Assembly (NCBI GenBank): GCA_903857795.1
Contig: CAIOGM010000004.1
Span: 1-46,577 of the forward strand
DNA length: 46,577 nucleotides
Direction: 5' to 3'
Origin: an uncultured Geobacter sp.
GTDB taxonomy: Bacteria; Desulfobacterota; Desulfuromonadia; Geobacterales; CAIOGM01
Part shown: positions 1 to 9,273 of the stretch, one piece after another
Layout: each line of letters opens with the position of its first letter
How positions within the stretch are numbered: position 1 is the stretch's first letter
Notes under the pieces: generated by a model
Told to the model about the DNA's origin: nothing
The model's input: only the letters and a program-made list of their open reading frames with translations
The model's database searches: none
Translations under genes and position numbers: made by a program

Positions 1-127
1 AGCCTGCGTGATGTGCCCCCGTTCGCCCGCTTAAGTATCCCAAATGGGTAAGCCGATGCGTTTAGTGCTGATTATCAAAAACTAACCGGGAGTAGTTGTG
101 ACATTGATGTGACTATGTACTATTTCT

Positions 128-168
128 AACGGCAGTTGGCCCGACATTAAGCCAATTGCCGTTTCTTC
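128..168 (+). terminator. Hairpin with T-rich tail just upstream of the first gene
   Basis: Positions 128-140 (AACGGCAGTTGGC) pair with 151-163 (GCCAATTGCCGTT) over 13 bases with one G-T wobble and a 10-base loop, followed by a T/C-rich tail. It has the form of an intrinsic terminator of a transcript entering from the left, but it ends only 5 bases before the ATG at 169. It could therefore also fold over the ribosome entry site of that gene. No gene was recognised in 1-127. Confidence 0.5.
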
Positions 169-1851
169 ATGCCCATGGAACTAGTGAACTGCAAATCCGC
201 TCCGTATCGTCTGGCCGCTCTCCTTGCACTGATCACGCTGGTCGTCTATCTGCCGACACTCGGGAATGACTTCGTCAACCTGGATGACGAGATTTATGTC
301 TACGGAAATGCTCAGATCCGTTCCCTGGATCCATCCTTCCTCGCCTGGGCGTTCACCGATCTTTCTGCCGGGTTCTGGCACCCCCTCACCTGGATATCCT
401 ACGCTAGCGATTACGCCGTCTGGGGTCTGAATCCCCTGGGGTATCATCTTACTGCTCTCCTCCTTCATGCCGGCAACACGTTTCTCGTGGTCTCCTTGGT
501 TGTCAGAGTATTGCACTCCGTTCATAACCCCGTGCCAGGAGGGGCTGGTCCTTCGGCTTTTCCGGAACGCAGGGATATCTGGATCGCAGCAGGGGTAACG
601 GGACTGCTGTTCGGCCTCCATCCGCTTCATGTAGAATCGGTGGCCTGGGCCAGCGAGAGAAAAGATCTTCTCTGTGCACTGTTTTCCCTGCTGAGCGTCC
701 TCACGTATCTCACATACTCTCAACAGGCAACGGCTACATGGTATCTGAACCGGCAGTACCTCCTGTCGTTTATCTTTTTTGTTCTTGCCTTATCCAGTAA
801 AACAATGGCGGTCACTCTCCCGGTCGTCTTGCTGCTTCTTGACTGGTATCCATTGAGAAGGTTCGGAGCCCGGGGAACTGCGCCTACCTTGTTTATGGAA
901 AAGATCCCCTTCTTCACCGCCGCTGTCGTGATATCGGTAGTAAGTATCGTCGCGCAGCAAGCAACCGGGGCAGTGGAATCACGGGAATCCATCTCATCAG
1001 GGGTGCGCATACTGGTCGCCTGCAAAGCGTTGATCATGTATCTCTGGAAGATGCTCTATCCGGTACATCTGATCCCTTTTTATCCCTATCCGCACAACGT
1101 GACCATTTTTTCACCGGAATATCTGGCGGCGGTAATCGCAGTGAGTGGAGTGACCGCATACTCGCTTGTCACCGTCAGGAAGCGAAAACTGTTATTGGCA
1201 CTATGGGGTTACTATGTTATTACGTTGCTTCCGGTGCTCGGTTTTGTTCGTATAGGTTCCTTTTATCTGGCCGACAGGTTTACCTACCTCTCCAGTATCG
1301 GACCATTTTTGCTCGTGGGATTAGGCGCTGCAGCTGTTTGGGGCAGGGTTGTTTCGCGGCTCTGGAGACAGTGCCTGGTGGTTTCGGCCTTGACACTGGG
1401 TATCACATTTTCATTTCTGACTGTTAGACAGACTCTATTCTGGAAAGACACTGTTACCCTGTTCACTCATACCCTGGACGTCTGTCACGATAACTGGGTC
1501 GCCCATAACAACCTGGGTTCCTACTATCTTAAAACCGGTGATATCACGAAAGCGCGCTATTACATCAACGAATCTATTCGCTGTAACCAGAACAATCCCG
1601 ACGCTTATCTGAACCTTGGTGTGATCAACAATAACCTGGGCAATCATCACCAGGCAATATACTGTTTCAAAAAGGCGTTGGGAATTCAGCCTGAGCTCGT
1701 ACCGGCTCACTTGCATCTGGGATTGGCTCTCATACTTGTTGGTGACAGGGAGGCCGCAACAGAAGAGTACAGAATCATGCAAAGACTTAATCCGGGGCAG
1801 GCCGATGTACTCTTGAATGTTCTTACTCAAACCAGCGCGACCACGAGATAA
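169..1851 (+). CDS. TMTC-like multipass membrane protein with C-terminal TPRs (paralogue 1)
   Basis: A 560-residue integral membrane protein. The first ~425 residues hold about ten hydrophobic segments; an acidic pair in the first external loop (D39-D40 in VNLDDEIYVY) and the HPLHVESVAW...SERKDLLC segment (151-169) match the conserved elements of the TMTC/GT-C family, whose eukaryotic members transfer mannose from dolichol phosphate to proteins. Residues ~443-545 form about three TPRs, normally protein-binding. Inference: a lipid-linked-sugar transferase working at the periplasmic face; donor and acceptor are unknown. The start has no Shine-Dalgarno and sits against a hairpin; ATG at 175 is an alternative. 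It is followed after 9 bases by a close paralogue. Family assignment is good, enzymatic role is not proven. Confidence 0.8.
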   Translation: MPMELVNCKSAPYRLAALLALITLVVYLPTLGNDFVNLDDEIYVYGNAQIRSLDPSFLAWAFTDLSAGFWHPLTWISYASDYAVWGLNPLGYHLTALLLHAGNTFLVVSLVVRVLHSVHNPVPGGAGPSAFPERRDIWIAAGVTGLLFGLHPLHVESVAWASERKDLLCALFSLLSVLTYLTYSQQATATWYLNRQYLLSFIFFVLALSSKTMAVTLPVVLLLLDWYPLRRFGARGTAPTLFMEKIPFFTAAVVISVVSIVAQQATGAVESRESISSGVRILVACKALIMYLWKMLYPVHLIPFYPYPHNVTIFSPEYLAAVIAVSGVTAYSLVTVRKRKLLLALWGYYVITLLPVLGFVRIGSFYLADRFTYLSSIGPFLLVGLGAAAVWGRVVSRLWRQCLVVSALTLGITFSFLTVRQTLFWKDTVTLFTHTLDVCHDNWVAHNNLGSYYLKTGDITKARYYINESIRCNQNNPDAYLNLGVINNNLGNHHQAIYCFKKALGIQPELVPAHLHLGLALILVGDREAATEEYRIMQRLNPGQADVLLNVLTQTSATTR

Positions 1852-1860
1852 CGAAAACGA

Positions 1861-3669
1861 ATGACCAGACGAAAAACTGTTGACAAGGGTTCCCCGACAA
1901 GCAGCAAGAGTCCCATAGGCAAACTGACCACGGCAACGGGCATCATGCCTGGTTTTAACTATCTGGCTGGTTTCATTGCTCTGGCGGTACTGGTGGTATA
2001 CCTCCCAACCCTCAGGAACGATTTCGTGAACTGGGACGACTACATCTACGTAGTGGACAATGTCCGCATCCGCTCCCTGAATCCCGCCTTTTTTTCCTGG
2101 GCATTCACCGATCTCTCCGCCGGATTCTGGCACCCCCTCACCTGGATTTCCTATGCTGTCGATTATGCCCTCTGGGGTCTGAACCCGCTGGGGTATCATC
2201 TGCAAGCCATTCTGCTACACGCCGGCAACACTTTCCTGGTCACCAGGCTGGTCATCAGGATTCTCGATTCTCAGAAGGGAGCAGCGACGGCGTACTGGCT
2301 GCGGCCTCTCCCCGAGGGGCGAGGGATTCTGATAGCAGCAGGGATAACCGGTCTGCTCTTTGGCCTGCATCCCTTGCATGTCGAATCGGTGGCCTGGGTC
2401 AGCGAGCGGAAGGACCTTCTCTGCGCCCTGTTCTTCCTGTTGAGCATCAGGTCATACCTGGATTATGTTCAGCGTGACGAGGGCGATGCGGGTTCCTTCC
2501 GGCTGAATGGCAGATATCTCCTCTCCCTCATGTTATTCGTCTGCGCCCTTGCTTCCAAGACCATGGCCGTGAGCCTCCCGCTGGTCCTGCTGATCCTCGA
2601 CTGGTATCCCCTCGGCAGGATCAGGTCACTGAATGATGCGACCGTCAGAGTTATGGAGAAGATTCCCTTCCTGGCGGCCAGTCTCGGGATTGCGGTCATC
2701 AGCATCGTTGCCCAGAAATCGTTGGGCGCCCTGTCCATGATGGCGACCACGCCACTCTGGTCGCGGCTGCTGGTGGCGTTCAGGGCTCTGGCCGCGTACC
2801 TGGTGATGATGCTCTTCCCGGTTCATCTCATCCCGATTTATCCGTATCCCCGGGTGATTTCTCTCCTCTCCGCGGAGTACGCCACTGCCATTGTCGTGTT
2901 CCTGGCCATTACCGCCGGGTGCATCCGGTCCGCCAGGAAGCAGCCGGTCTGGCTCGCAGCGTGGAGTTACTATCTGGTTACCCTGTTTCCCACCCTTGGC
3001 ATCGTCCAGGTGGGGGTTCACTCCATGGCGGACCGCTACACCTATCTTCCCAGCATCGGGTTGTTCCTGCTGACAGGCTTGGGCGCCGCATGGCTCTGGG
3101 GCGGGGCGAAGTCCCGGAAAGCGCCTCAACGAATTATCACTGTTTCGGCGCTCGTTCTTGTTGTTGTCCTGTCATTCCTGACGTTGCATCAGATCTCGGT
3201 ATGGCGGACCAGCGCGGAGCTCTGGAACCATGTCATAGGGAGCGGGACTTACAACCCCATGGCGTATAACAGTCGTGGCCATATGTACAAGGACCGGGGT
3301 GACTTCGACAGGGCCATCGCCGACTATGGCGTCGCCATTGCCCAGGAACCGGCGCAGGCCGAATACCTGGTCAACCGTGGTGTCGCGTACGCTGAAAAAG
3401 GCGATTTCCAGCGCGCCCTAGTCGACCTCGACCGGGCGATCGCCCTGAATCCGAAGGAGTATATGGCCTATAACAACCGCGCCAATGTCTGGTACCGTCG
3501 AGGTGATTACGACCGGGCCATTGAGGAGTTCACCCGGGCCATTGTCCTGAACCCCTTGGAGCCATTGGCGATTCAGAACCGCGGCGCCGTGTTTGAGAAG
3601 AAAGGGGACCTGGAGCGGGCGGCCAGCGATTTCAGGGAAGCGGACCGGCTTGTTGGAAGGGGCCGATAA
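1861..3669 (+). CDS. TMTC-like multipass membrane protein with C-terminal TPRs (paralogue 2)
   Basis: A 602-residue paralogue of the preceding gene. The acidic pair is at residues 59-60 (VNWDD), and the blocks FTDLSAGFWHPLTWISY, HPLHVESVAW and SERKDLLCALF are almost identical to paralogue 1, so the membrane half is strongly conserved. The TPR tail (about 470-602) differs: it has repeats of the YNNRANVWYRRGDYDRAIEEF type, closer to paralogue 3. Known family: GT-C fold/TMTC. Inference: a second transferase with a different protein partner or acceptor, selected by the TPRs. It starts 9 bases after the previous stop and is followed after 12 bases by the YfhO-like gene, so all three are probably one transcript. 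The N terminus has about 30 polar residues before the first membrane segment; an internal ATG at residue 29 is a possible alternative start. Confidence 0.8.
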   Translation: MTRRKTVDKGSPTSSKSPIGKLTTATGIMPGFNYLAGFIALAVLVVYLPTLRNDFVNWDDYIYVVDNVRIRSLNPAFFSWAFTDLSAGFWHPLTWISYAVDYALWGLNPLGYHLQAILLHAGNTFLVTRLVIRILDSQKGAATAYWLRPLPEGRGILIAAGITGLLFGLHPLHVESVAWVSERKDLLCALFFLLSIRSYLDYVQRDEGDAGSFRLNGRYLLSLMLFVCALASKTMAVSLPLVLLILDWYPLGRIRSLNDATVRVMEKIPFLAASLGIAVISIVAQKSLGALSMMATTPLWSRLLVAFRALAAYLVMMLFPVHLIPIYPYPRVISLLSAEYATAIVVFLAITAGCIRSARKQPVWLAAWSYYLVTLFPTLGIVQVGVHSMADRYTYLPSIGLFLLTGLGAAWLWGGAKSRKAPQRIITVSALVLVVVLSFLTLHQISVWRTSAELWNHVIGSGTYNPMAYNSRGHMYKDRGDFDRAIADYGVAIAQEPAQAEYLVNRGVAYAEKGDFQRALVDLDRAIALNPKEYMAYNNRANVWYRRGDYDRAIEEFTRAIVLNPLEPLAIQNRGAVFEKKGDLERAASDFREADRLVGRGR

Positions 3670-3681
3670 AAGGCGTGCTCG

Positions 3682-6114
3682 ATGAGAAAGCAGACGAATA
3701 AAAAATCACCTCTTCTCGAACGGAGGGAAACCACGCCGATTGAGGGCGCGGACGCCGGCCCGATCCACCAGATCTCCGATCTGGCGTCCGTGCTGTTTCT
3801 GGCGCTGCTGCCGATCCTCTACCTGGGCGCCGGCCTGTTTTCCGGCACGAACATCTTCGGCAGCCCGCTGGCTGACGCCAAGAGCCAGTTTTTTTACACG
3901 AGACTGTTCGGGTTCAGCTCGCTCGCCGAATTCTCCATCCCCCTCTGGAACCCCTACGTCTTCGCCGGGACCCCCTTTGTGGGGACCTTGCAATCCTCGC
4001 TCTTCTACCCCCCCAACCTGATCTTCGCCCTCCTGCCGATCGCTGTCGCCATGAACTGGAGCATCGCCCTGCATCTGGCGCTGGCGGGGATTTCCACCTA
4101 TTTCCTCCTCCGGCGCTACGGTGTGAGCGCTTTTGGGGCGACCCTTGCGGGGATGGTCTACACCCTGTCCGCGCCGCAGGTGATGCACATCTATGCCGGT
4201 CACCTGAATGCCCTCTCCTCCATGGCGTGGACTCCACTCATGTTCCTCTTGCTGGATCGGATGATCCGGGAAACGGACCTGAGGTACTGCATTTGGCTGG
4301 GGCTGACTATCTGTCTCCAGTTCCTGGCGGGGCAGCCCCAGTATCTGTTCTACACGATGATGGCCTTGACCGCGTATCTGCTGCTGTTCGGTTATATCGA
4401 AGGTAACGAGGCCGGCCGGTTCCGGATGACCTCCCGGCCCCTGATGCTGTTCGTCGCGGCAATCGCCATCGGCGTCGGTCTCTCTGCCATCCAGATTGCA
4501 CCCACCTTTGAGATGACCCGCTATTCCACCAGGGAGAATCTGACCTATGAGTGGGTGTCGCAATTTTCCTTTCCGCCCGCGCACCTGATAACCTTTCTGA
4601 TCCCGGATTTTTTCGGGGAGATGCTGAAGGTTCCGTACTGGGGGAGGAACTACTTGTGGGAGATGACGGCCTACGTCGGAATCGCTCCCCTGCTCCTGGC
4701 AATCGTGGCCGTCTGTCGTGTCCGGCAGAAGAGAGTCTGGTTCTTTGCCGGGCTGGCGGTGGCTTCGCTCCTCCTGGCGTTGGGAAAATTTACGCCGCTG
4801 CTGAAGATCGCGTACACCGTCGTGCCGGGATTCAACCTCTTTCGGGGGAACTCAAAGTTCATCTTCCTGACAGCCTTTTCCCTGGCGGTTCTCAGTGGTT
4901 TCGGGGCGGACCTGCTGCTCCGCAGCTGCCGGGACAAGGCGATGAAGCTGGTGATGCTGACCGTGGCCGGAGTTGCGGCGGTGGTGGTTCTGGTTCTACT
5001 TCAATCGTGCAGTGCCGAATGGTTCAGGCTGGCCATCAACGGTTCGGTCCGCTCTGGTGATTTCTATTCCGACGCCATGCAGATCATGACGAACGGGTTC
5101 GAGCAGGTCGCAGTCGGCAATTTCCAGAGCGGCGCCATCCTTACCCTGGGACTGCTCGCTGCAACCGTGCTGATCCTGCTGCTGACCAATTTCGACTGGC
5201 TGGACCAAAAGATCGTCATGCTCCTGCTCTTGGTGGTGGTCGGATTCGACCTGTTCACCTTCGGCAGCCGTTACATGGTTTCCTTCGACAGCAGGGGCGC
5301 CTATTGGAACCAGGAGGCCGTTGATTTTCTCAGGAAAGATCGGATGCCGTTTCGGGTCATGGCGCCGGAGATGGAAGCGAACTGCGGCATGGCCAGCAGG
5401 ATAGAGACTCTGGGGGGCTATGACACCATCATGCTCAAGCGCTTCAGTGAATACATCAACCTGGCGCATGGGACGCCGCCGGAAGAGCCTGACCTCTATG
5501 TCAATCTCACCGCTACGAATAAGCTGACCGACCTCCTGACGGTGAAGTATCTCCTGCTTGGTCCAAAATCCTCCATTGCGGAGGGAGGGCCATTCACTCT
5601 GGTCTTCAGCAACGGCGCGGCAAAGGTTTATCAGAACAAAAATGTCTTCCCCAGGGCGTTTATCGTCCATGGGGTCAAGCAACTCTCCGGTAAGCAGGCT
5701 ATTTTTCAGGAACTGGTGAAAAGTGATTTCGATCCCTGGTCGTACGCCATTGTGGAAGAAGAGGTCCCGGCTGTTTCCGGCTCGCCGGGAGAGCGGGAGC
5801 CGGTCCCGACAGTTGTGAGTCATGCCGCCCAGCGGGTGGTGATCGATGCGGTTCTCTCCCGCCCGGGCCTCCTGGTACTGGGAGACACGTACTATCCGGG
5901 GTGGAAGGTTTTTGTGGATGGCCGGGAGTCGAAGCTGTATCGCGCCAATTACCTGATGCGGGGGGTCACTCTGCCCGGTGGCAGGCACCGGGTCGAGTTC
6001 CGCTATGAGCCGTCTTCTTTCAGGATCGGCGCCCTGATCACTCTGGGGACCCTCGGTGGAGCGGCGCTCCTGTTGGCGCGGTGTCGGCGCCGCCGGCTCG
6101 AACAGAAGCTATGA
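3682..6114 (+). CDS. YfhO-family integral membrane protein
   Basis: An 810-residue protein with about 12 hydrophobic segments between residues 30 and 550, and a soluble C-terminal domain ending in the YfhO signature (DTYYPGWKVFVDGRE... then a final membrane helix and RCRRRR). YfhO proteins are GT-C-like membrane proteins; in Gram-positive bacteria they decorate teichoic acids or lipids with sugars from undecaprenyl-phosphate donors. The first external loop, after the helix near residue 50, carries DAKSQFFYTRLFG, in the place where GT-C enzymes have their acidic residue. Role here is inferred: sugar transfer on the periplasmic side, in one operon with two TMTC-like proteins. The stop overlaps the next start (ATGA at 6111-6114), indicating translational coupling to the radical SAM gene. 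Confidence 0.82.
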   Translation: MRKQTNKKSPLLERRETTPIEGADAGPIHQISDLASVLFLALLPILYLGAGLFSGTNIFGSPLADAKSQFFYTRLFGFSSLAEFSIPLWNPYVFAGTPFVGTLQSSLFYPPNLIFALLPIAVAMNWSIALHLALAGISTYFLLRRYGVSAFGATLAGMVYTLSAPQVMHIYAGHLNALSSMAWTPLMFLLLDRMIRETDLRYCIWLGLTICLQFLAGQPQYLFYTMMALTAYLLLFGYIEGNEAGRFRMTSRPLMLFVAAIAIGVGLSAIQIAPTFEMTRYSTRENLTYEWVSQFSFPPAHLITFLIPDFFGEMLKVPYWGRNYLWEMTAYVGIAPLLLAIVAVCRVRQKRVWFFAGLAVASLLLALGKFTPLLKIAYTVVPGFNLFRGNSKFIFLTAFSLAVLSGFGADLLLRSCRDKAMKLVMLTVAGVAAVVVLVLLQSCSAEWFRLAINGSVRSGDFYSDAMQIMTNGFEQVAVGNFQSGAILTLGLLAATVLILLLTNFDWLDQKIVMLLLLVVVGFDLFTFGSRYMVSFDSRGAYWNQEAVDFLRKDRMPFRVMAPEMEANCGMASRIETLGGYDTIMLKRFSEYINLAHGTPPEEPDLYVNLTATNKLTDLLTVKYLLLGPKSSIAEGGPFTLVFSNGAAKVYQNKNVFPRAFIVHGVKQLSGKQAIFQELVKSDFDPWSYAIVEEEVPAVSGSPGEREPVPTVVSHAAQRVVIDAVLSRPGLLVLGDTYYPGWKVFVDGRESKLYRANYLMRGVTLPGGRHRVEFRYEPSSFRIGALITLGTLGGAALLLARCRRRRLEQKL

Positions 6115-7511
6115 CCCCCCTCAAAGTTCTCCTCTTGAGCCCTCCCGGGAAACAGGTCTATATCAGGGACTATTACTGCAGCAAGGTTTCAAAATCCAAC
6201 TACCTGTTTCATCCGGTGGATCTGCTCATGATGAGCGGTCGGCTGGCGGAGTGCTGCGAGGTGCGGGTGCTTGACGCCATGGCGGAGCGTCTCGACAGCG
6301 CTGCTGCCGTGGCGAAGGTGGATGCCGTGGCCCCGGATCTGGTCATTGTGATGGTTGGGGCGGTATCGGCGGACGAAGACGACGCCTTCCTGGCCCGGTT
6401 GCAGAAATCCGGCCGCAGAATAGCCGTGAGCGGTGACATCACCCTGGAACAGACAGAAGAGTGGTTGCAGCGGCATCCGGGTGTTCATGCGGTGCTGCTC
6501 GACTTCACCAGCGTGGATGTCCCCAGGTACGTGGAAGATCCAACCGTGACGCTCCCCACTGTCGTGACGCGCGCCGATATCGGCCAGGCCAGAGGGTATG
6601 CCCGGCCATGCAACAAGGAATACCTGCTGCCGGCGCCCCGGCACGACTTGTTTGATTCCCGGCGGTACCGGTTTCCCTTTGTCAAAGACCGCGAATTCGC
6701 CACGGTACTGACGGATTATGGCTGTCCCTATGCCTGCACCTTCTGCAACATGAGCCGGATCGGGTATCAGTACCGCCCGGTGAGCAACGTCATGGAGGAG
6801 CTGAGAGTCCTCAAGAAGCTGGGGAAAAGGGAGCTATTTTTCATAGATCAGAGTTTTGGCGTCGACAGGACGCGGACCCTCGAACTCTGTGACCGGATGG
6901 AGGCGGAGGGATTCAATTTCGGATGGGCCTGCTTTTCGCGGGTAGACCTCCTGACGAAAGAGCTGATTGCCGGCATGCAGCGGGCCGGCTGCCATACGAT
7001 CATGCTTGGCGTGGAAACAGCCAGTCCCGAAATTCTGGAGCTCTACCGGAAAGGGTATACAAAAGCCCAGATCCGGGACGCCTTCCGCCTCTGCAAAGCG
7101 ATGAAGATCCGGACTGTCGCCACGTTTATCCTTGGGCTTCCCGAGGAAACGGAGGAGTCTGCCCGGGAGACCATGGCGTTTGCCCGGGAACTCGATTGTG
7201 ATTTCGCGTCGTTCAATATTGCGGTGCCACGAGTCGGGACCGGCCTGCGCGAGAAGGCAATCCGTGAATGTCTGATTTCACCCGACCTGGCGACCATGGA
7301 CCAGACCGGCGAACAGATTGCCATGCCGACCCGGCACCTGACGCGACACCAGGTAAAAAAAATCCGGCGCCGGGCCTTGATCGGTTTTTATCTGAGACCG
7401 GGATATCTGTGGCGGCGGGCAATGAGTATTTCCACATGGTACGAACTGGGCGAGCAGCTGTCAGAGGGGTGGTACCTTTTCAGCGGGCTCTGGTCTCAGG
7501 TTAAAGAGTGA
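6111..7511 (+). CDS. B12-binding-type radical SAM protein
   Basis: A 466-residue protein when started at the ATG that overlaps the YfhO stop; the reading frame stays open 30 bases further upstream, but the overlap and the family-typical start (MTPLKVLLLSPP) favour 6111. Residues 1-~150 look like the cobalamin-binding Rossmann half of class B radical SAM proteins, though no clear DxHxxG motif is visible, so B12 may not be bound. The radical SAM CxxxCxxC motif is C205, C209, C212 (GCPYACTFC), followed by the usual TIM-barrel blocks (FIDQSFG, MLGVETASPEIL, FILGLPEETEES). These enzymes methylate or rearrange lipids, cofactors and sugars. Substrate unknown; the setting between YfhO and a family 9 glycosyltransferase suggests modification of a lipid or glycan. 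High confidence in family, none in substrate. Confidence 0.87.
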   Translation: MTPLKVLLLSPPGKQVYIRDYYCSKVSKSNYLFHPVDLLMMSGRLAECCEVRVLDAMAERLDSAAAVAKVDAVAPDLVIVMVGAVSADEDDAFLARLQKSGRRIAVSGDITLEQTEEWLQRHPGVHAVLLDFTSVDVPRYVEDPTVTLPTVVTRADIGQARGYARPCNKEYLLPAPRHDLFDSRRYRFPFVKDREFATVLTDYGCPYACTFCNMSRIGYQYRPVSNVMEELRVLKKLGKRELFFIDQSFGVDRTRTLELCDRMEAEGFNFGWACFSRVDLLTKELIAGMQRAGCHTIMLGVETASPEILELYRKGYTKAQIRDAFRLCKAMKIRTVATFILGLPEETEESARETMAFARELDCDFASFNIAVPRVGTGLREKAIRECLISPDLATMDQTGEQIAMPTRHLTRHQVKKIRRRALIGFYLRPGYLWRRAMSISTWYELGEQLSEGWYLFSGLWSQVKE

Positions 7512-7543
7512 AGAGTGAAGAGAATTAGGAAAACGGAAGAGTC

Positions 7544-8776
7544 ATGAATATCGAATTGGTACGCAAGCTCGATTATTACCTGGGAGTGCCGCTCTGCTTT
7601 CTGGGCGCCATGCTGAAAAAATTGTGCAGCGTTGTTGTCCCTTGTCGTCACCACGGCGGGCCGAAAAACGTTCTCTGTATCGAGCTGTCCGAGATGGGGA
7701 GCGTGATCCTCGCCGATCCCGCCATGATGAAACTGAAGGAATCCCTGTCGGCTAACCTGCATTTCGCCATTTTCCGGAAGAACAGCCCAAGTCTCGATTT
7801 CCTGAACACCGTGCCGAAAGAGAACATCTTCATCATGGGCGATTCGGGTCTGTGGGATGTGGCTGCCGGTGCGGTGCGGTTCGTGTTCTGGGTCAGGAGC
7901 AAGCGGATCGATACCGTCATAGACTTGGAACTCTTTTCCCGCTTTACCGCACTCTTGACCGGAGTTTCGGGCGCCGCGTACACCGTGGGCTTTCATGCAT
8001 TTTTTAATGACGGACTCTACCGTGGCGATTTTTTGACCCACAAGGTAGCCTATAATCCCCATCAGCATATCAGCAAGAATTTCCTCGCCCTCGTCAACGC
8101 CCTGCTGAGTGATAACGGAGAAACACCCTATTCAAAAACAGTTATCAGGGATGAAGAGCTCGTTCTCCGGAAGGTGGCCGTAAGCCAGGGGGCCAGGGGG
8201 GCGATGCTGGATAAGATCCGGAGTGCGTACCCGACTCTTGATGCCGGACGGAACCGGATCATACTGCTCAATACCAATGCGTCGGATCTTATCCCCTTGC
8301 GGCGCTGGCCCCAGGAGTATTACATCTCCCTGGCTCGGAGGATTCTGGCAGAGTACCCCGCGGCGGTCATCCTCCTTACCGGGAGTCCGGAGGAACGTTT
8401 CGCCAAGGAGGCCATCGTGGCTGCGGTGGGGAACGGGCGCTGTCTCAATTTTGCCGGTATGACAAGCCTCTCCGAACTTACCGCGCTTTACTCCGTCAGT
8501 TTGTTCATGTTGACCAATGATTCCGGGCCGGCGCATTTTGCTTCTGTCACCCATATGCCGGTTTTTGTGCTGTTCGGGCCGGAAACCCCGGCGCTCTACG
8601 GGCCATTGGGCAATATGACCCCCATATATGCCGGTCTGGCCTGCTCTCCGTGCGTTTCCGCGACGAATCACCGCAAAAGCGCGTGTAACGATAATGTCTG
8701 TCTGCAGGTCATCACCGTGGAGCAGGTTTTTCAAATTCTTCGACCTATAATGCAGTGCCCTGGACACCCTGACTAG
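7544..8776 (+). CDS. Glycosyltransferase family 9 (heptosyltransferase-like)
   Basis: A 410-residue soluble or peripheral protein of the ADP-heptose:LPS heptosyltransferase family. Visible blocks are the N-terminal Rossmann half (NVLCIELSEMGSVILADP) and the C-terminal nucleotide-sugar half (LTNDSGPAHFASVTHMPVFVLFGPE), then a Cys-rich tail (ACSPCVSATNHRKSACNDNVC) typical of family members from deltaproteobacteria. Family role: adds heptose or another sugar to lipid A core or a related acceptor at the inner face of the cytoplasmic membrane. A GGAAG sequence precedes the ATG. It lies 32 bases after the radical SAM gene and probably ends the operon, as a hairpin follows at 8783-8808. The exact sugar cannot be read from sequence. 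Confidence 0.85.
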   Translation: MNIELVRKLDYYLGVPLCFLGAMLKKLCSVVVPCRHHGGPKNVLCIELSEMGSVILADPAMMKLKESLSANLHFAIFRKNSPSLDFLNTVPKENIFIMGDSGLWDVAAGAVRFVFWVRSKRIDTVIDLELFSRFTALLTGVSGAAYTVGFHAFFNDGLYRGDFLTHKVAYNPHQHISKNFLALVNALLSDNGETPYSKTVIRDEELVLRKVAVSQGARGAMLDKIRSAYPTLDAGRNRIILLNTNASDLIPLRRWPQEYYISLARRILAEYPAAVILLTGSPEERFAKEAIVAAVGNGRCLNFAGMTSLSELTALYSVSLFMLTNDSGPAHFASVTHMPVFVLFGPETPALYGPLGNMTPIYAGLACSPCVSATNHRKSACNDNVCLQVITVEQVFQILRPIMQCPGHPD

Positions 8777-8782
8777 TCGTAG

Positions 8783-8808
8783 GGTGCGCACGTTTTTTAG
8801 TGCGCACC
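8783..8808 (+). terminator. Nine-base-pair hairpin after the GT9 gene
   Basis: GGTGCGCAC (8783-8791) pairs perfectly with GTGCGCACC (8800-8808) around a T-rich loop. The stem begins 7 bases after the glycosyltransferase stop. There is no T-run after the stem, so it may be a repeat-derived transcript end or processing hairpin and not a classical terminator. 8809-8992 shows no gene I can support. Confidence 0.4.
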
Positions 8809-8992
8809 ATGAACCCGATGCACACCCCACGACAGAATTATGAAACGGTTGCGTAAATTGACCGTCACACCGTAGCGGCGCTATCTCTCGTGAACGGTCA
8901 CGAGCATCTGCTGAACTCTTGAAAAAAAATCTGCTCATCCGACTCCTGCCGTAGCCTGCTACCGTGATGCTCAAACCGGGAGGGGGCTTTTT

Positions 8993-9076
8993 ATGAACCG
9001 ACTACCCCACGTAAAAAAACATCCGCTAAAATATTTCTTGAACGATAGCAGAGATAACTGTATGATTTACGAATGA
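8993..9076 (+). CDS. Putative 27-residue leader peptide coupled to the next ORF
   Basis: ATG at 8993 is preceded by a strong ribosome-binding sequence (GGGAGGGGG, 8978-8986) at a spacing of 6 bases. It opens a 27-codon frame (begins MNRLPHVKKHP) whose TGA (9074-9076) overlaps the ATG of the following ORF at 9073 (ATGA). The following ORF has no ribosome-binding site of its own, so the peptide may exist mainly to bring ribosomes to it. No similarity recognised. It is too short to prove as a protein from sequence alone. Confidence 0.4.
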   Translation: MNRLPHVKKHPLKYFLNDSRDNCMIYE

Positions 9077-9273
9077 AAGTTAAAAGTGGATTTACGACAA
9101 CCTCATCTTTTTTTGTCGGCATGCAACTCCCGAAAAAGCTTTCGCGGGAGGCCCGCCGACAACTAGCCATCTCTCTAGCCCCTCCTGAAGCATTAGCTCT
9201 TGCGGCCAAAGCTGCAGCTATAGCAAAGCGTTCAGCCGAGCAAAATCAAGCAACGGTATATCGTGACTATTGA
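9073..9273 (+). CDS. Small protein paired with a GNAT acetyltransferase, possible antitoxin
   Basis: A 66-residue frame with a basic N-terminal half (LPKKLSREARRQ) and an alanine-rich predicted helix (PPEALALAAKAAAIAKRSAEQ). I do not recognise a family; it is not an obvious ribbon-helix-helix DUF1778 antitoxin. It overlaps the next start by 11 bases (GTG at 9263), the tight arrangement seen in toxin-antitoxin pairs whose toxin is a GNAT enzyme. It appears to depend on translation of the 27-codon frame upstream because it lacks its own Shine-Dalgarno. The function as antitoxin or partner is inference from layout only. Confidence 0.5.
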   Translation: MKVKSGFTTTSSFFVGMQLPKKLSREARRQLAISLAPPEALALAAKAAAIAKRSAEQNQATVYRDY

